Origin: Flavobacterium branchiicola
Lineage (GTDB): Bacteria > Bacteroidota > Bacteroidia > Flavobacteriales > Flavobacteriaceae
Length of the DNA stretch: 64,000 bases
Assembly: GCF_018383905.1 (NCBI RefSeq)
Contig: NZ_JAGYWA010000001.1
Span: forward strand, 310,001 to 374,000
Reading direction: 5' to 3'
Shown: piece after piece, positions 1 through 7,546 of the stretch
Layout: every line of letters begins with the position of its first letter
How positions within the stretch are numbered: the stretch's first letter is position 1
Position numbers and translations under genes: made by a program
The notes under the pieces: model-generated
The model's input: only the letters and a program-made list of their open reading frames with translations
Database searches by the model: none
Told to the model about the DNA's origin: nothing

Positions 1-1116
1 TGTTTGTATTTGAATAACAATGAAGATTCTGAATTGTTCTTAGGAAAAAGTCTTCGTTTGGGCGGAAGCTCTCAGATTTACGAGAACAACAATACTTTCT
101 TTGGCGATTTATCGGCTATTTTAATTGAGAATATGCCTATTTGGGCAGAGTTTAGCAGTACACCAAGTAGTAAAACTTCGCTAATGAGCGAATGGGAAAC
201 CAAAATTGCTGCTATTATAAATGAAACTAAGAATGAAAATGTGACCAGTTTTGCAGGAGTTCCGTCCTGGATGTTGGTTTTAATGAATAAAGTTTTAGAA
301 AACACCGGCAATCAAAACTTGTTGGAACTTTGGCCAAATCTTGAAGTTTACTTTCATGGCGGCGTAAGTTTTTCTCCTTACAAAGAGCAATACAAAAAAA
401 TATTACCCAGTAAAGATTTTAAATACTACGAAATCTACAATGCTTCTGAAGGCTTTTTTGCCATTCAGGATTTAAATAATTCGAGTGATTTATTATTGAT
501 GCTGGATTATGGAATTTTCTATGAATTTATTTCAATGGATACTTTTGGAACTCCAAATCAAAAAGTGGTTCGTTTGGCAGATGTTGAACTGAATAAAAAC
601 TATGCGATTGTAATTACAACCAATTCCGGTTTATGGCGTTATTTAATTGGTGATACTGTTCGTTTCACTTCTTTAAATCCTTATAGAATAAGAGTTACAG
701 GAAGAACCAAGCATCATATTAATGTTTTTGGGGAAGAATTAATGGTCGAAAATACCGATCAGGCAATTGCAAAAGCGTGTCTGGTTACCCAAACCGAAGT
801 TATCGATTATACCGTTGCTCCAATTTTTATGCAGGATAAAGAAAAAGGTGCGCACGAATGGATGATTGAATTCAAGAAAAAACCTGCCGATGTAGGGCTT
901 TTCCAGAAAGTTCTGGACGAAACTTTACAGACTTTAAATTCTGACTACGAAGCAAAACGCTACAACAATATGACTTTAAATCCTTTGGTGATTAATGTTG
1001 CCAGAGAAAATCTTTTTTATGACTGGCTAAAAGAAAGAGATAAATTGGGCGGACAGCATAAGATTCCGAGACTTTCTAATCAAAGAGATTATTTGGAGCA
1101 GTTGAAGGAAATGTAG
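1..1116 (+). CDS. GH3 auxin-responsive-promoter family protein (C-terminal part)
   Basis: The reading frame is open from the first base, so the gene is cut by the window edge; about 371 codons of an expected ~500 are present. It matches bacterial GH3-family proteins, relatives of plant GH3 acyl-acid amido synthetases in the adenylate-forming superfamily. Visible features are an ATP/acyl-binding type stretch (YFHGGVSFSPY, near residue 118 of the visible part) and the C-terminal hinge-like TGRTKHHINVFGEEL. The bacterial substrate is unknown; ATP-dependent activation of a carboxylate is inferred from the family. Stop at 1116 is followed by an 88-base gap to a Crp-type gene, so the two need not be co-transcribed. 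Family assignment is secure, function is not. Confidence 0.85.
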   Translation, partial: CLYLNNNEDSELFLGKSLRLGGSSQIYENNNTFFGDLSAILIENMPIWAEFSSTPSSKTSLMSEWETKIAAIINETKNENVTSFAGVPSWMLVLMNKVLENTGNQNLLELWPNLEVYFHGGVSFSPYKEQYKKILPSKDFKYYEIYNASEGFFAIQDLNNSSDLLLMLDYGIFYEFISMDTFGTPNQKVVRLADVELNKNYAIVITTNSGLWRYLIGDTVRFTSLNPYRIRVTGRTKHHINVFGEELMVENTDQAIAKACLVTQTEVIDYTVAPIFMQDKEKGAHEWMIEFKKKPADVGLFQKVLDETLQTLNSDYEAKRYNNMTLNPLVINVARENLFYDWLKERDKLGGQHKIPRLSNQRDYLEQLKEM

Positions 1117-1204
1117 AACTATGAAGTTTGCACCAATTTTCATGAATTGGTACAAATCAATTGTCCTGAAATATCCAGGAATAAATTCATAAAGGAATTA
1201 GAGT

Positions 1205-1801
1205 ATGACGAATAGCCCAGAAGATAAATTAATTTTAAACAACTTTTTCCATTCATTATTCCCAATAGAAAAAGAAGTTGTACAAGAAATTACCAAAAAT
1301 TTTACTCCTTTTAAGTTAGAGAAAAATACAATTCTGCTGGATAAAGAAACCATAAGTACTAAAACTTATTTTTTAGAAAAAGGATATATGGCGTCTTTTA
1401 TTCTTAATGAAGATAATGATGAAATTATTACAAATATCTTCACAGCTCCTTGCTTTGTAAATGACTTCCTTTCTTTTTTTAAAAAACAACCTACCAAAGA
1501 AACTTTCCAAACTATTACAGATTGTTCTTTTTGGGAAACCAATTTAGAAACTGTTCAGGACAATTTTCATACTATTTCACAATTTAGAGAATTCAGCCGA
1601 CTGCTATTTGTAATTAATTATCATAATCTTAACGATAGACTTATAGAAATGAGAAGTCAAAAGGCAGAAACAAGATATTTAAAGCTTTTAAAAGAAAGGC
1701 CTGATATTTTTAAGCATGTACCGCTTAAAATTATAGCTTCTTATTTAGGAATTACAGATACTTCATTAAGCCGTATTAGAAGAGAAACCTCTCAACTCTA
1801 A
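1205..1801 (+). CDS. Crp/Fnr-family transcriptional regulator
   Basis: A 198-residue protein of the usual size for Bacteroidota Crp/Fnr regulators. Residues ~15-125 form the cyclic-nucleotide-binding-type beta roll, followed by a long dimerisation helix. The C-terminal winged helix-turn-helix is short and ends at LGITDTSLSRIRRE. I see no cysteine cluster like the Fe-S ligands of Fnr, so an oxygen-sensing cluster is unlikely; the ligand is unknown. The next gene, a ketopantoate-reductase-like oxidoreductase, starts 63 bases downstream on the same strand and could be co-transcribed or a target. Confidence 0.85.
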   Translation: MTNSPEDKLILNNFFHSLFPIEKEVVQEITKNFTPFKLEKNTILLDKETISTKTYFLEKGYMASFILNEDNDEIITNIFTAPCFVNDFLSFFKKQPTKETFQTITDCSFWETNLETVQDNFHTISQFREFSRLLFVINYHNLNDRLIEMRSQKAETRYLKLLKERPDIFKHVPLKIIASYLGITDTSLSRIRRETSQL

Positions 1802-1864
1802 AATTCTTATCATTTGGCAAGTATTATTAGACGTGTAACCACGGATATTTGTAAAAATAAAAAA

Positions 1865-2824
1865 ATGAACAGAAAACATATCGCAATAGTAGGACTTGGC
1901 GGAGTTGGAGGCTATTTTGGCTTTAAAATAAATCAGGCCAACGAAGATAAAAAACAGTATCAAATTACTTTTGTTGCCAGAGACAAAACATATGAGACTG
2001 TTAAAAATAACGGATTAATTTTACTTTCGGACGAACATCCTAATTCGGTTACAAAACCAGATTTTATTCTTGATACTATAAAAGACGTTTCATCTCCTGA
2101 TTTAATATTACTATGTACAAAGGAATATGATCTTGAAAATATCTGTAAGGACATGTTTCAAATTATCAGTCCAAATACCATTATATTACCGATGATGAAT
2201 GGTGCCGACATTTATGAAAGGATAAGAAAAATAATTCCTAAAAATACTATTTTACCAAGTTATATTTATGTTGCATCTCACATAAAAGAAAAAGGAATAA
2301 TTGAACACAAAGGAAAGCCCGGAAAAATCTTTATTGGACGCGATCCTGAAAATTTTACTGAAAACATCGACTGGATACTTGATTTATTGTCTAAAAGTGG
2401 AATCGATTTTGATCTGAAAGACAATTCTTTTACTGAAATCTGGACAAAATTTATTTTTATTGCCAGTTTTGGTTTAGTAACTTCTAAGTACAATTCGTCT
2501 ATTGGACAAGTTTGTTCAGACCCTTTGCAAAGAAGTGAAGCTGAAGAAATCATGAAAGAAATAAAAGTAATAGCCGACCAAAAGGGTTTTAATCTGGATA
2601 AGGATATTATAGCGAAGACTTTTGAAAAAGCAACAACTTTTCCGCCACAGACACCAACTTCGTTGCAGCTTGATATAAATTCAAACAAAGAACAAAATGA
2701 GTTACAATTATTTGCGAGTCCTATAATTAATTATGGAATCGAATTGAATATTGAAACTCCGTTCACAGAAAAAATTTATACTGAATTAAAAGAAAAAATA
2801 GACTTAAAAACTTTCGTCAGATAA
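1865..2824 (+). CDS. Ketopantoate reductase family (ApbA/PanE-like) oxidoreductase
   Basis: A 319-residue NAD(P)-dependent reductase. The N-terminal Rossmann fold has the dinucleotide motif GLGGVGGYFG (residues 10-19), and the C-terminal half fits the all-helical ApbA_C domain. Family members reduce 2-dehydropantoate to pantoate for coenzyme A synthesis, but many paralogs act on other 2-oxo acids, so panE is not assigned. I place the start at the ATG at 1865, because a TTG 51 bases upstream only adds a poorly conserved basic stretch. Downstream is a long repeat-bearing convergent spacer. Confidence 0.8.
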   Translation: MNRKHIAIVGLGGVGGYFGFKINQANEDKKQYQITFVARDKTYETVKNNGLILLSDEHPNSVTKPDFILDTIKDVSSPDLILLCTKEYDLENICKDMFQIISPNTIILPMMNGADIYERIRKIIPKNTILPSYIYVASHIKEKGIIEHKGKPGKIFIGRDPENFTENIDWILDLLSKSGIDFDLKDNSFTEIWTKFIFIASFGLVTSKYNSSIGQVCSDPLQRSEAEEIMKEIKVIADQKGFNLDKDIIAKTFEKATTFPPQTPTSLQLDINSNKEQNELQLFASPIINYGIELNIETPFTEKIYTELKEKIDLKTFVR

Positions 2825-2863
2825 TTTCATGATTAAAAACGACTAATTCTACTAAAGTCGCAT

Positions 2864-2980
2864 GAGGGATAGCAGTGGAAATCCTTTTTGTTTTTTCTTT
2901 AAAAACAAAAAGATTACTTCGTCAGTTCGCTATCGCTCGTGTGGAACGGATAGCCCGACCCGCTTTCTGGGGATATACCC
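2864..2980 (+). repeat. Intergenic repeat element, copy A
   Basis: This non-coding block has conserved flanks around an A/T-rich hairpin: CTTTTTGTTTTT pairs with AAAAACAAAAAG (2883-2912). A GGATAGCCCGACC box follows at 2948-2960. The same arrangement, with a different but still base-paired hairpin, occurs on the minus strand at 8534-8630. Copy A carries about 25 extra bases between the hairpin and the GGATAGC box. It lies between convergent genes. I recall similar blocks from other Flavobacterium spacers but could not compare them here. Confidence 0.6.
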
Positions 2981-2986
2981 AAATAA

Positions 2987-3025
2987 AAAACCTCAGCTCT
3001 TTATTGAAAAAGACTGAGGTTTTGT
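2987..3025 (+). terminator. Rho-independent terminator after the ketopantoate-reductase-like gene
   Basis: CCTCAG (2991-2996) pairs with CTGAGG (3014-3019). The inner TCTTT/AAAGA pairs extend the stem, and TTTTGTTTTT follows on the plus strand. It lies about 160 bases after the stop at 2824 and directly after repeat copy A. Confidence 0.75.
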
Positions 3026-3043
3026 TTTTATTACGTTTTCTAT

Positions 3044-3142
3044 GTCATTTCGAGGAACGAGAAATCGCACTAGAAATTCTATAAAGTATATGCGCCAATC
3101 TTTGTCGAGTTACTAGTGCGATTTCTCGTTCCTCGAAATGAC
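3044..3142. repeat. Perfect 30-bp inverted repeat with 39-base spacer
   Basis: Bases 3044-3073 are the exact reverse complement of 3113-3142, beginning GTCATTTCGAGGAACGAG. The spacer is 3074-3112. The element lies between the convergent ketopantoate-reductase-like gene and serB. A perfect long palindrome in a spacer is typical of REP/BIME-like or miniature mobile elements. No transposase gene is in this window. Confidence 0.85.
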
Positions 3143-3180
3143 AAAATTGGGCTAAATATAATTTGTCAAGTGACACAATA

Positions 3181-4410
3181 TTACATCATATCGATATACC
3201 TGTCGTGATATCCTAAAAGGTATAAAACACCATCAAGACCCAAGCTTGAAATTGACGTTGATGCGCTTTCTTTTACTTTTGGTTTTGCGTGGAAAGCGAT
3301 TCCTAAACCAGCTAAGTTTAGCATTGGTAAATCATTTGCTCCGTCACCCACTGCAATAGTTTGATTGATATGAATTCCTTCTTTTTCGGCAATTGCTTTT
3401 AATAATTCGGCTTTCTTTTGTCCGTCTACGATATCGCCAAGATATTTACCGGTTAATTTACCGTCTTTTATTTCTAATTGGTTAGCGTGAACGTAATCTA
3501 TTCCCAATTCTTTTTGCAGATAATTTCCGAAATAGGTAAATCCTCCTGAAAGAATTGCGGTTTTATAACCATAATATTTTAAGGCTTTCATTAAACGATG
3601 TGCGCCTTGCGTAATAGGTAAATTGATTGCAACGTTTTGCAAAACTTCTTCACTTAAACCTTCCAGCAAAGCCATACGTTGTTTGAAACTTTCGTTAAAA
3701 TCTATTTCGCCGTTCATAGCAGATTCTGTAATGGCGCGAACCTGAGGCCCTACTCCGTTTAATTCTGCCAATTCGTCAATAACTTCCGTTTGGATTAATG
3801 TAGAGTCCATATCGAAGCAAACTAAACGACGGTTTCTTCTGTAAATGTTATCTTCCTGAAACGAAATATCAACGTTTAAGGTTCTTGAAATTTCCATAAA
3901 ATTTGCCGTCATGACAATTTTATTTACAATTTCACCCGTTACAGATAATTGAATGCAAGAACGTGGATATTCTTCTTTCTCAAGAATAGAAGTTCTTCCT
4001 GTTAATCGTATAATAGAATCAATATTCAGATTTTGATCTGACATAATTTTGGTTACTGCAGCCAGTTGAGAAGCAGCTAATTTTTCGCCCAAAATATTGA
4101 TGATATATCGTTGTTTAGATTGTGATTTTACCCACTTTTCATAATCTTCAATAGAGATTGGAATAAATTTTACCTTGATTTCCAATTCGTATGCCTTAAA
4201 AAGCAAATCTTTTAAAACTGGAGCAGAACTTGAACCTGCCTCAATTTCGAACAAAATACCTAAAGAAAGCGTATCGTGAATGTCGGCCTGACCAATATCT
4301 AAAATATTGGCATCGTAAGCTGCTAAAACGGCTGTTAAACCAGTTGTAACCCCGATTTTATCATGTCCTGAAACTTTTAATAAAATAATCTCTTTATCTT
4401 CTGTCGCCAT
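3181..4410 (-). CDS. serB: Phosphoserine phosphatase (ACT-ACT-HAD)
   Basis: A 409-residue enzyme that hydrolyses O-phosphoserine to serine, the last step of serine synthesis. Two ACT-like domains occupy residues ~8-80 and ~102-185, followed by a HAD phosphatase domain. Motif I is FDMDSTL with nucleophile Asp200 and acid/base Asp202; later come the SGGFTYF and GDGANDLPML motifs. I take the ATG at 4410 as start; a TTG 30 bases upstream would add ten residues not typical of the family. Other serine-pathway genes are not nearby. The upstream small-gene array is separated from it by a terminator at 4493-4520. Confidence 0.93.
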   Translation of the reverse strand: MATEDKEIILLKVSGHDKIGVTTGLTAVLAAYDANILDIGQADIHDTLSLGILFEIEAGSSSAPVLKDLLFKAYELEIKVKFIPISIEDYEKWVKSQSKQRYIINILGEKLAASQLAAVTKIMSDQNLNIDSIIRLTGRTSILEKEEYPRSCIQLSVTGEIVNKIVMTANFMEISRTLNVDISFQEDNIYRRNRRLVCFDMDSTLIQTEVIDELAELNGVGPQVRAITESAMNGEIDFNESFKQRMALLEGLSEEVLQNVAINLPITQGAHRLMKALKYYGYKTAILSGGFTYFGNYLQKELGIDYVHANQLEIKDGKLTGKYLGDIVDGQKKAELLKAIAEKEGIHINQTIAVGDGANDLPMLNLAGLGIAFHAKPKVKESASTSISSLGLDGVLYLLGYHDRYIDMM

Positions 4411-4492
4411 TGTATTCTGAATTGATTTAGAAAGCGACAAAAATCGGCAATCTCCTGATGATAAAAAAGAATAATCATTGTTTTTTTAAACA

Positions 4493-4520
4493 GAAAAAGC
4501 ACATATCAATGTGCTTTTTC
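4493..4520 (-). terminator. Terminator of the VOC/SRPBCC array
   Basis: GAAAAAGCACAT (4493-4504) and ATGTGCTTTTTC (4509-4520) form a 12-bp stem with a short loop and T/A-rich stem base. It lies 51 bases beyond the last gene of the array (stop at 4571) and upstream of serB, separating the two units on the minus strand. Confidence 0.75.
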
Positions 4521-4570
4521 GAGTAATTTAACAATTATGCTTGGGTATTACAATAACATAACTTTTTGAA

Positions 4571-5008
4571 TTATTTACCTGGTTGATTCTCGTCAAAGTT
4601 CACCATCCAGCTTACGTTAAATTTATCTTTGAACATTCCGAAATACGCTCCCCAGAATGTTTTGTTCATTGCCATATAAACGGTTCCTCCGGCTGAAAGT
4701 CCGTTGAAAATTCTATCTGCTTCTGCTGCACTTTCAACATTAATCGAAACAGAAAAATTACCACCAAAAGTCACATCTCCTGATTGCTCGCTACTGTCGC
4801 TTCCCATTAAAATTGTATTTCCAATTGGCAGTGAAACGTGCATTATTCTGTCGGCATCTTTCTCTGTAACCTGATCACAGCCTTCTTCTGCCGGCATGTC
4901 TTTAAATTTTCCGATATAAGGAAACTCCCCTCCAAAAACTGATTTGTAAAATAGAAACGCTTCTTCGCAATTTCCATTAAAAATTAAATACGGATTTACT
5001 GTTGTCAT
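4571..5008 (-). CDS. VOC-family protein, PhnB-like
   Basis: 145 residues of vicinal oxygen chelate (glyoxalase/bleomycin-resistance) fold, closest in pattern to the PhnB-like subgroup: N-terminal NPYLIFNGNCEEAFLFYKSVFGG, then a middle strand set ending with HVSLPIGNTILMGSD, and the C-terminal WGAYFGMFKDKFNVSWMVN. PhnB-like proteins are common but mostly uncharacterised; metal-dependent small-molecule chemistry is inferred only. It is the most distal member of an array of six small VOC and SRPBCC genes and differs in subfamily from the other two VOC genes. Confidence 0.85.
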   Translation of the reverse strand: MTTVNPYLIFNGNCEEAFLFYKSVFGGEFPYIGKFKDMPAEEGCDQVTEKDADRIMHVSLPIGNTILMGSDSSEQSGDVTFGGNFSVSINVESAAEADRIFNGLSAGGTVYMAMNKTFWGAYFGMFKDKFNVSWMVNFDENQPGK

Positions 5009-5056
5009 GATTTCTTATGTTTTATTGTTTTTTGTTGATTATAATTTTTTAAACTC

Positions 5057-5082
5057 AGAAGCAAGTAGTTAATCTTGCTTCT
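5057..5082 (-). other. 9-bp hairpin between two array genes
   Basis: AGAAGCAAG (5057-5065) pairs with CTTGCTTCT (5074-5082) across an 8-base loop. It follows the SRPBCC gene ending at 5096. On the minus strand the next bases are GAGTTTAAAAAATT, so the T-run is weak. It could be a partial terminator or an mRNA-stabilising hairpin. Confidence 0.45.
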
Positions 5083-5095
5083 TTGTCTCTATTTT

Positions 5096-5533
5096 CTAAT
5101 TCTCAGATAACTCTTTAATTGTTTCCAATCCTTTTGGGAAGGCTTCTTTAAAATAGTCTAAATGTTTGTCTATTACATCTACTTCTACGTGCAGATCAAC
5201 TACATCTCCATTTTGTGTTAATCTATAGGTTTCCATTGCTCCGATCCATTGCTCGGTTTCTTCATTTGGCGGAACCTCTTTATAGTCTTTGAGTTCACCC
5301 ATATGCTTAAAAGCCATGTACTCGTTTGGAATTTTCTTTTCGATCAAACTATTCATTCCTTCTCCGGCTGCACCTAAAAAATAAATTTTGTCGCCTTCAT
5401 TCCAAGTTGATTCTACGTAACTTTCTCCACAAAAAGCTTTTGTCCACTTTCTATACGTTTCGTCGTCCCATAAGACTTTCCAAATCTTTTCTTTAGAAGC
5501 CTTTATTTCTATATCAAATTTTAATGTTTCCAT
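5096..5533 (-). CDS. SRPBCC (AHSA1-like) domain protein
   Basis: 145 residues with the helix-grip fold of the START/Bet v1-like superfamily: N-terminal FDIEIKASKEKIWKVLWDDETYRKWT and a long C-terminal helix (HLDYFKEAFPKGLETIKELS). Family members bind hydrophobic ligands or resemble the Hsp90 activator domain; no function can be assigned. It is less similar to the two SRPBCC paralogs upstream (6124-6528, 6572-6976) than they are to each other. Only 2 bases separate it from the VOC gene ending at 5536, so the two are almost certainly co-translated. Confidence 0.83.
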   Translation of the reverse strand: METLKFDIEIKASKEKIWKVLWDDETYRKWTKAFCGESYVESTWNEGDKIYFLGAAGEGMNSLIEKKIPNEYMAFKHMGELKDYKEVPPNEETEQWIGAMETYRLTQNGDVVDLHVEVDVIDKHLDYFKEAFPKGLETIKELSEN

Positions 5534-5535
5534 AA

Positions 5536-5943
5536 TTAAGATAATTTACTAAAATCCATAAACAATACATTCCAACGATGGCCATCCAGATCTGAAAAGC
5601 CAAAACCATACATCCATCCCTGACTTTCGGCAGGAGGGCTAAAAATTTCACCACCGGCATTTTTTACTTTTTTTGCCAGTTCATCTACTTCTTCTTTACT
5701 TTCGGCATCTATAGAAATCAGAACTTCTGAACTTTGTTTAGTGTCTGTTAAACTATTTTGAGAGAAACTTGTAAAAAGCGAATCCTCAAAAAGCATTACT
5801 ACAAAATGCGTCTCACCAACTACCATGCACGTCGAACTTGAGGTATCATGTTGCTCATTAAACGAAAAACCAATTTCCCAGAAAAACTTTTTCGCTTTTG
5901 CTACGTCTTTAACAGGTAGATTCAACCAGATTTGTTTTGTCAT
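5536..5943 (-). CDS. VOC-family (glyoxalase-like) protein
   Basis: 135 residues with two beta-alpha-beta-beta-beta halves: LNLPVKDVAKAKKFFWEIGF at the N-terminus and GFSDLDGHRWNVLFMD at the C-terminus. It is a clear paralog of the VOC gene at 6996-7406, sharing LNL.VKD, FF.E.GF, SEVLIS, GWMY and DLDGH.W. Its substrate is unknown. It is followed at 2 bases by an SRPBCC gene, repeating the VOC-then-SRPBCC order seen at the head of the array. Confidence 0.85.
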   Translation of the reverse strand: MTKQIWLNLPVKDVAKAKKFFWEIGFSFNEQHDTSSSTCMVVGETHFVVMLFEDSLFTSFSQNSLTDTKQSSEVLISIDAESKEEVDELAKKVKNAGGEIFSPPAESQGWMYGFGFSDLDGHRWNVLFMDFSKLS

Positions 5944-5996
5944 TGTTTCATATATTTTGTTAGAAAATTAACTTGTTGGGTGTAATTAAAAAAAAC

Positions 5997-6118
5997 TTTA
6001 ACACATAGAAACATAGCTTTTTTGCGACTAAAAAGGCGTTTCACTTGCATTAACAAACATAGCTATGTGTTAGAAACTAGTTTCTTTTTCAACCTTTGAA
6101 CCTTTGCCTCTTGGATCG
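5997..6118. repeat. Intergenic repeat tract with inverted arms and word repeats
   Basis: TAACACATAG (5999-6008) is inverted at 6063-6072, ACATAGCT recurs directly at 6011 and 6057, GAAACTAGTTTC (6073-6084) is a palindrome, and the tract ends in AACCTTTGAACCTTTGCC. It separates the two halves of the VOC/SRPBCC array. I see no reading frame in it. Confidence 0.6.
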
Positions 6119-6123
6119 AAAAA

Positions 6124-6528
6124 CTAATTACTCTCTGTATAATTTTTAAAGCTGTCAAGAATAGCCTGCCAGCCACCTCTTTGCATTTCTTCGGGATTTT
6201 GTGTTTCGGGATCAAAACTTTCTACAACTTCTACTCCGTTTGGTGTTTCAGTAAAACTAATTTCAACTTTTCTTCCATCTCCCATTACATACTCGATAGC
6301 TTGATTTGTTTTTACCAAAGTATATTCGCCTTCAAAATCAAAACTCATGCTTCCGTCTTTAGCTGCCATTGTCGATTTGAATTTTCCACCTTCTCTTAAA
6401 TCATTTTCAGAAAAGGGTGTATGCCATTCAGGAGAAGCAGAACACCATTTTGTAATATGCTCTGGTGAATTCCAGAAATTCCATACTTTGTCTACCGACG
6501 CATTTATTGTACTTTTTACTGTTATCAT
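6124..6528 (-). CDS. SRPBCC (AHSA1-like) domain protein
   Basis: 134 residues of helix-grip fold: MITVKSTINASVDKVWNFWN, then SPEHITKWC, and a C-terminal helix GGWQAILDSFKNYTE. It is a close paralog of the next gene upstream (6572-6976), with shared positions throughout (WHTPF.END, GKF, MAAKD, FDFEG, FDP). The pair looks like a tandem duplication. Ligand and role are unknown. The upstream gap is 43 bases, so it is probably part of the same transcript from the promoter at 7434-7460. Confidence 0.85.
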   Translation of the reverse strand: MITVKSTINASVDKVWNFWNSPEHITKWCSASPEWHTPFSENDLREGGKFKSTMAAKDGSMSFDFEGEYTLVKTNQAIEYVMGDGRKVEISFTETPNGVEVVESFDPETQNPEEMQRGGWQAILDSFKNYTESN

Positions 6529-6571
6529 TATCTATTAAATTTAGTTTTAAATTCTTTGGTTTCGTTTTCTA

Positions 6572-6976
6572 TTAATTGTTCTCGACGTATTTTTTAAAAT
6601 TATCAATTACGGCCTGACACCACATTTGCTGCATATTTACAGCATCCGTTTCATTAGGATCAAAAACTTCTGTTATTTTTACGTGATTTCCATTATCCTC
6701 AAAATAAATACTTCCTGTTCTGTTGTCGAGAAGCTTATATTCTATTAAGGAGTATTTTTCAACTTTCGTATAAATCCCTTCAAAGTCAAAACCTGCACTT
6801 TTGTCTTTTGCTGCCATTTCATATTTAAATTTGCCATTTACTTTCAAATCGTTTTCAACAAAGGGTGTATGCCAGTTATCAAAAGCATAATTCCAGTTTT
6901 GTATGTGTTTAGGAGAAATCCAAAGTTCCCATACTTTTTCTACAGATGCCTTAATTGTATTTTGAACTGTTATCAT
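6572..6976 (-). CDS. SRPBCC (AHSA1-like) domain protein
   Basis: 134 residues when started at the ATG at 6976, which aligns with the start of its paralog at 6528 (MITV..TI.ASV.KVW). A longer frame from 7024 would overlap the upstream VOC gene and adds a basic, non-homologous leader, so I reject it. The fold is START/Bet v1-like. It begins 19 bases after the stop of the VOC gene at 6996, matching the VOC-SRPBCC pairing seen again at 5943-5096. Confidence 0.85.
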   Translation of the reverse strand: MITVQNTIKASVEKVWELWISPKHIQNWNYAFDNWHTPFVENDLKVNGKFKYEMAAKDKSAGFDFEGIYTKVEKYSLIEYKLLDNRTGSIYFEDNGNHVKITEVFDPNETDAVNMQQMWCQAVIDNFKKYVENN

Positions 6977-6995
6977 TTTTACTCTTTTAAAACAA

Positions 6996-7406
6996 TTACA
7001 TCTCTGCCGGTATCTGGCTTTCATCCATAAAGAAAATTTCCCAATGGTGTCCGTCTAAATCAAGAAATGATCTTTGGTACATCCAGCCATAATCCTTTGC
7101 TTGAAGATACTCTGTTCCTCCAGCTTTGACGGCTTTGCCTATCATTTCATCTACTTTTTCGCGAGTATCAAGAGAAATCGAAATAAGAACTTCGCTCGTT
7201 GTAGTAGAATCGCAAATCTGCTTTTCGGTAAAAGTCTGATAAAACTCTTTAACCAAAAGCATCACATTTATATTCTCACTAATAACGATACATGCGCCTT
7301 TATCATTTGTGAATTTTGGATTGACTGTAAAACCAAGTTCGTTGAAAAAGGTTATTGCCTGATTTAAATCTTTTACAGCAAGATTTAAGAATATCTTTGT
7401 TTTCAT
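6996..7406 (-). CDS. VOC-family (glyoxalase-like) protein, first gene of the array
   Basis: 136 residues with LNLAVKDLNQAITFFNELGF at the N-terminus and FLDLDGHHWEIFFMDESQI at the C-terminus, a paralog of the gene at 5536-5943. It is the promoter-proximal gene of the array: TTG-16 bases-TAAATTTG lies 28-54 bases upstream of the ATG. It is divergent from a GlxA/AraC regulator whose ATG is 140 bases away, so that regulator is a natural candidate to control the array. Confidence 0.85.
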   Translation of the reverse strand: MKTKIFLNLAVKDLNQAITFFNELGFTVNPKFTNDKGACIVISENINVMLLVKEFYQTFTEKQICDSTTTSEVLISISLDTREKVDEMIGKAVKAGGTEYLQAKDYGWMYQRSFLDLDGHHWEIFFMDESQIPAEM

Positions 7407-7433
7407 CTTTATAAAATTACGAATTAATCAAAA

Positions 7434-7460
7434 CAAATTTAAAATTTTAAGATTAACCAA
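7434..7460 (-). promoter_or_regulatory. Promoter of the VOC/SRPBCC array
   Basis: On the minus strand TTG (7458-7460), a 16-base spacer and TAAATTTG (7434-7441) match the Bacteroidota -33/-7 consensus TTG...TAnnTTTG. The ATG of the first VOC gene follows at 7406. Confidence 0.7.
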
Positions 7461-7506
7461 AAGATACATTAAAAGTCATCTTTAGGGTCATTTAAGACAT
7501 TTTTCA

Positions 7507-7514
7507 TACTTTTG
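7507..7514 (+). promoter_or_regulatory. -7 element of the GlxA-type regulator gene
   Basis: TACTTTTG fits TAnnTTTG and lies 32 bases before the ATG at 7547. No clear TTG is at the -33 position, so the promoter may need an activator. Divergent from the array promoter at 7434-7460. Confidence 0.55.
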
Positions 7515-7546
7515 TTAGGAAGTTATTTTACAAAAAAGCAAAAATC

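Noticed and set aside
2875..3084. Open frame of 69 codons on the plus strand
   Set aside because: It runs through repeat copy A, a terminator and one arm of the 30-bp inverted repeat, and resembles no known protein.
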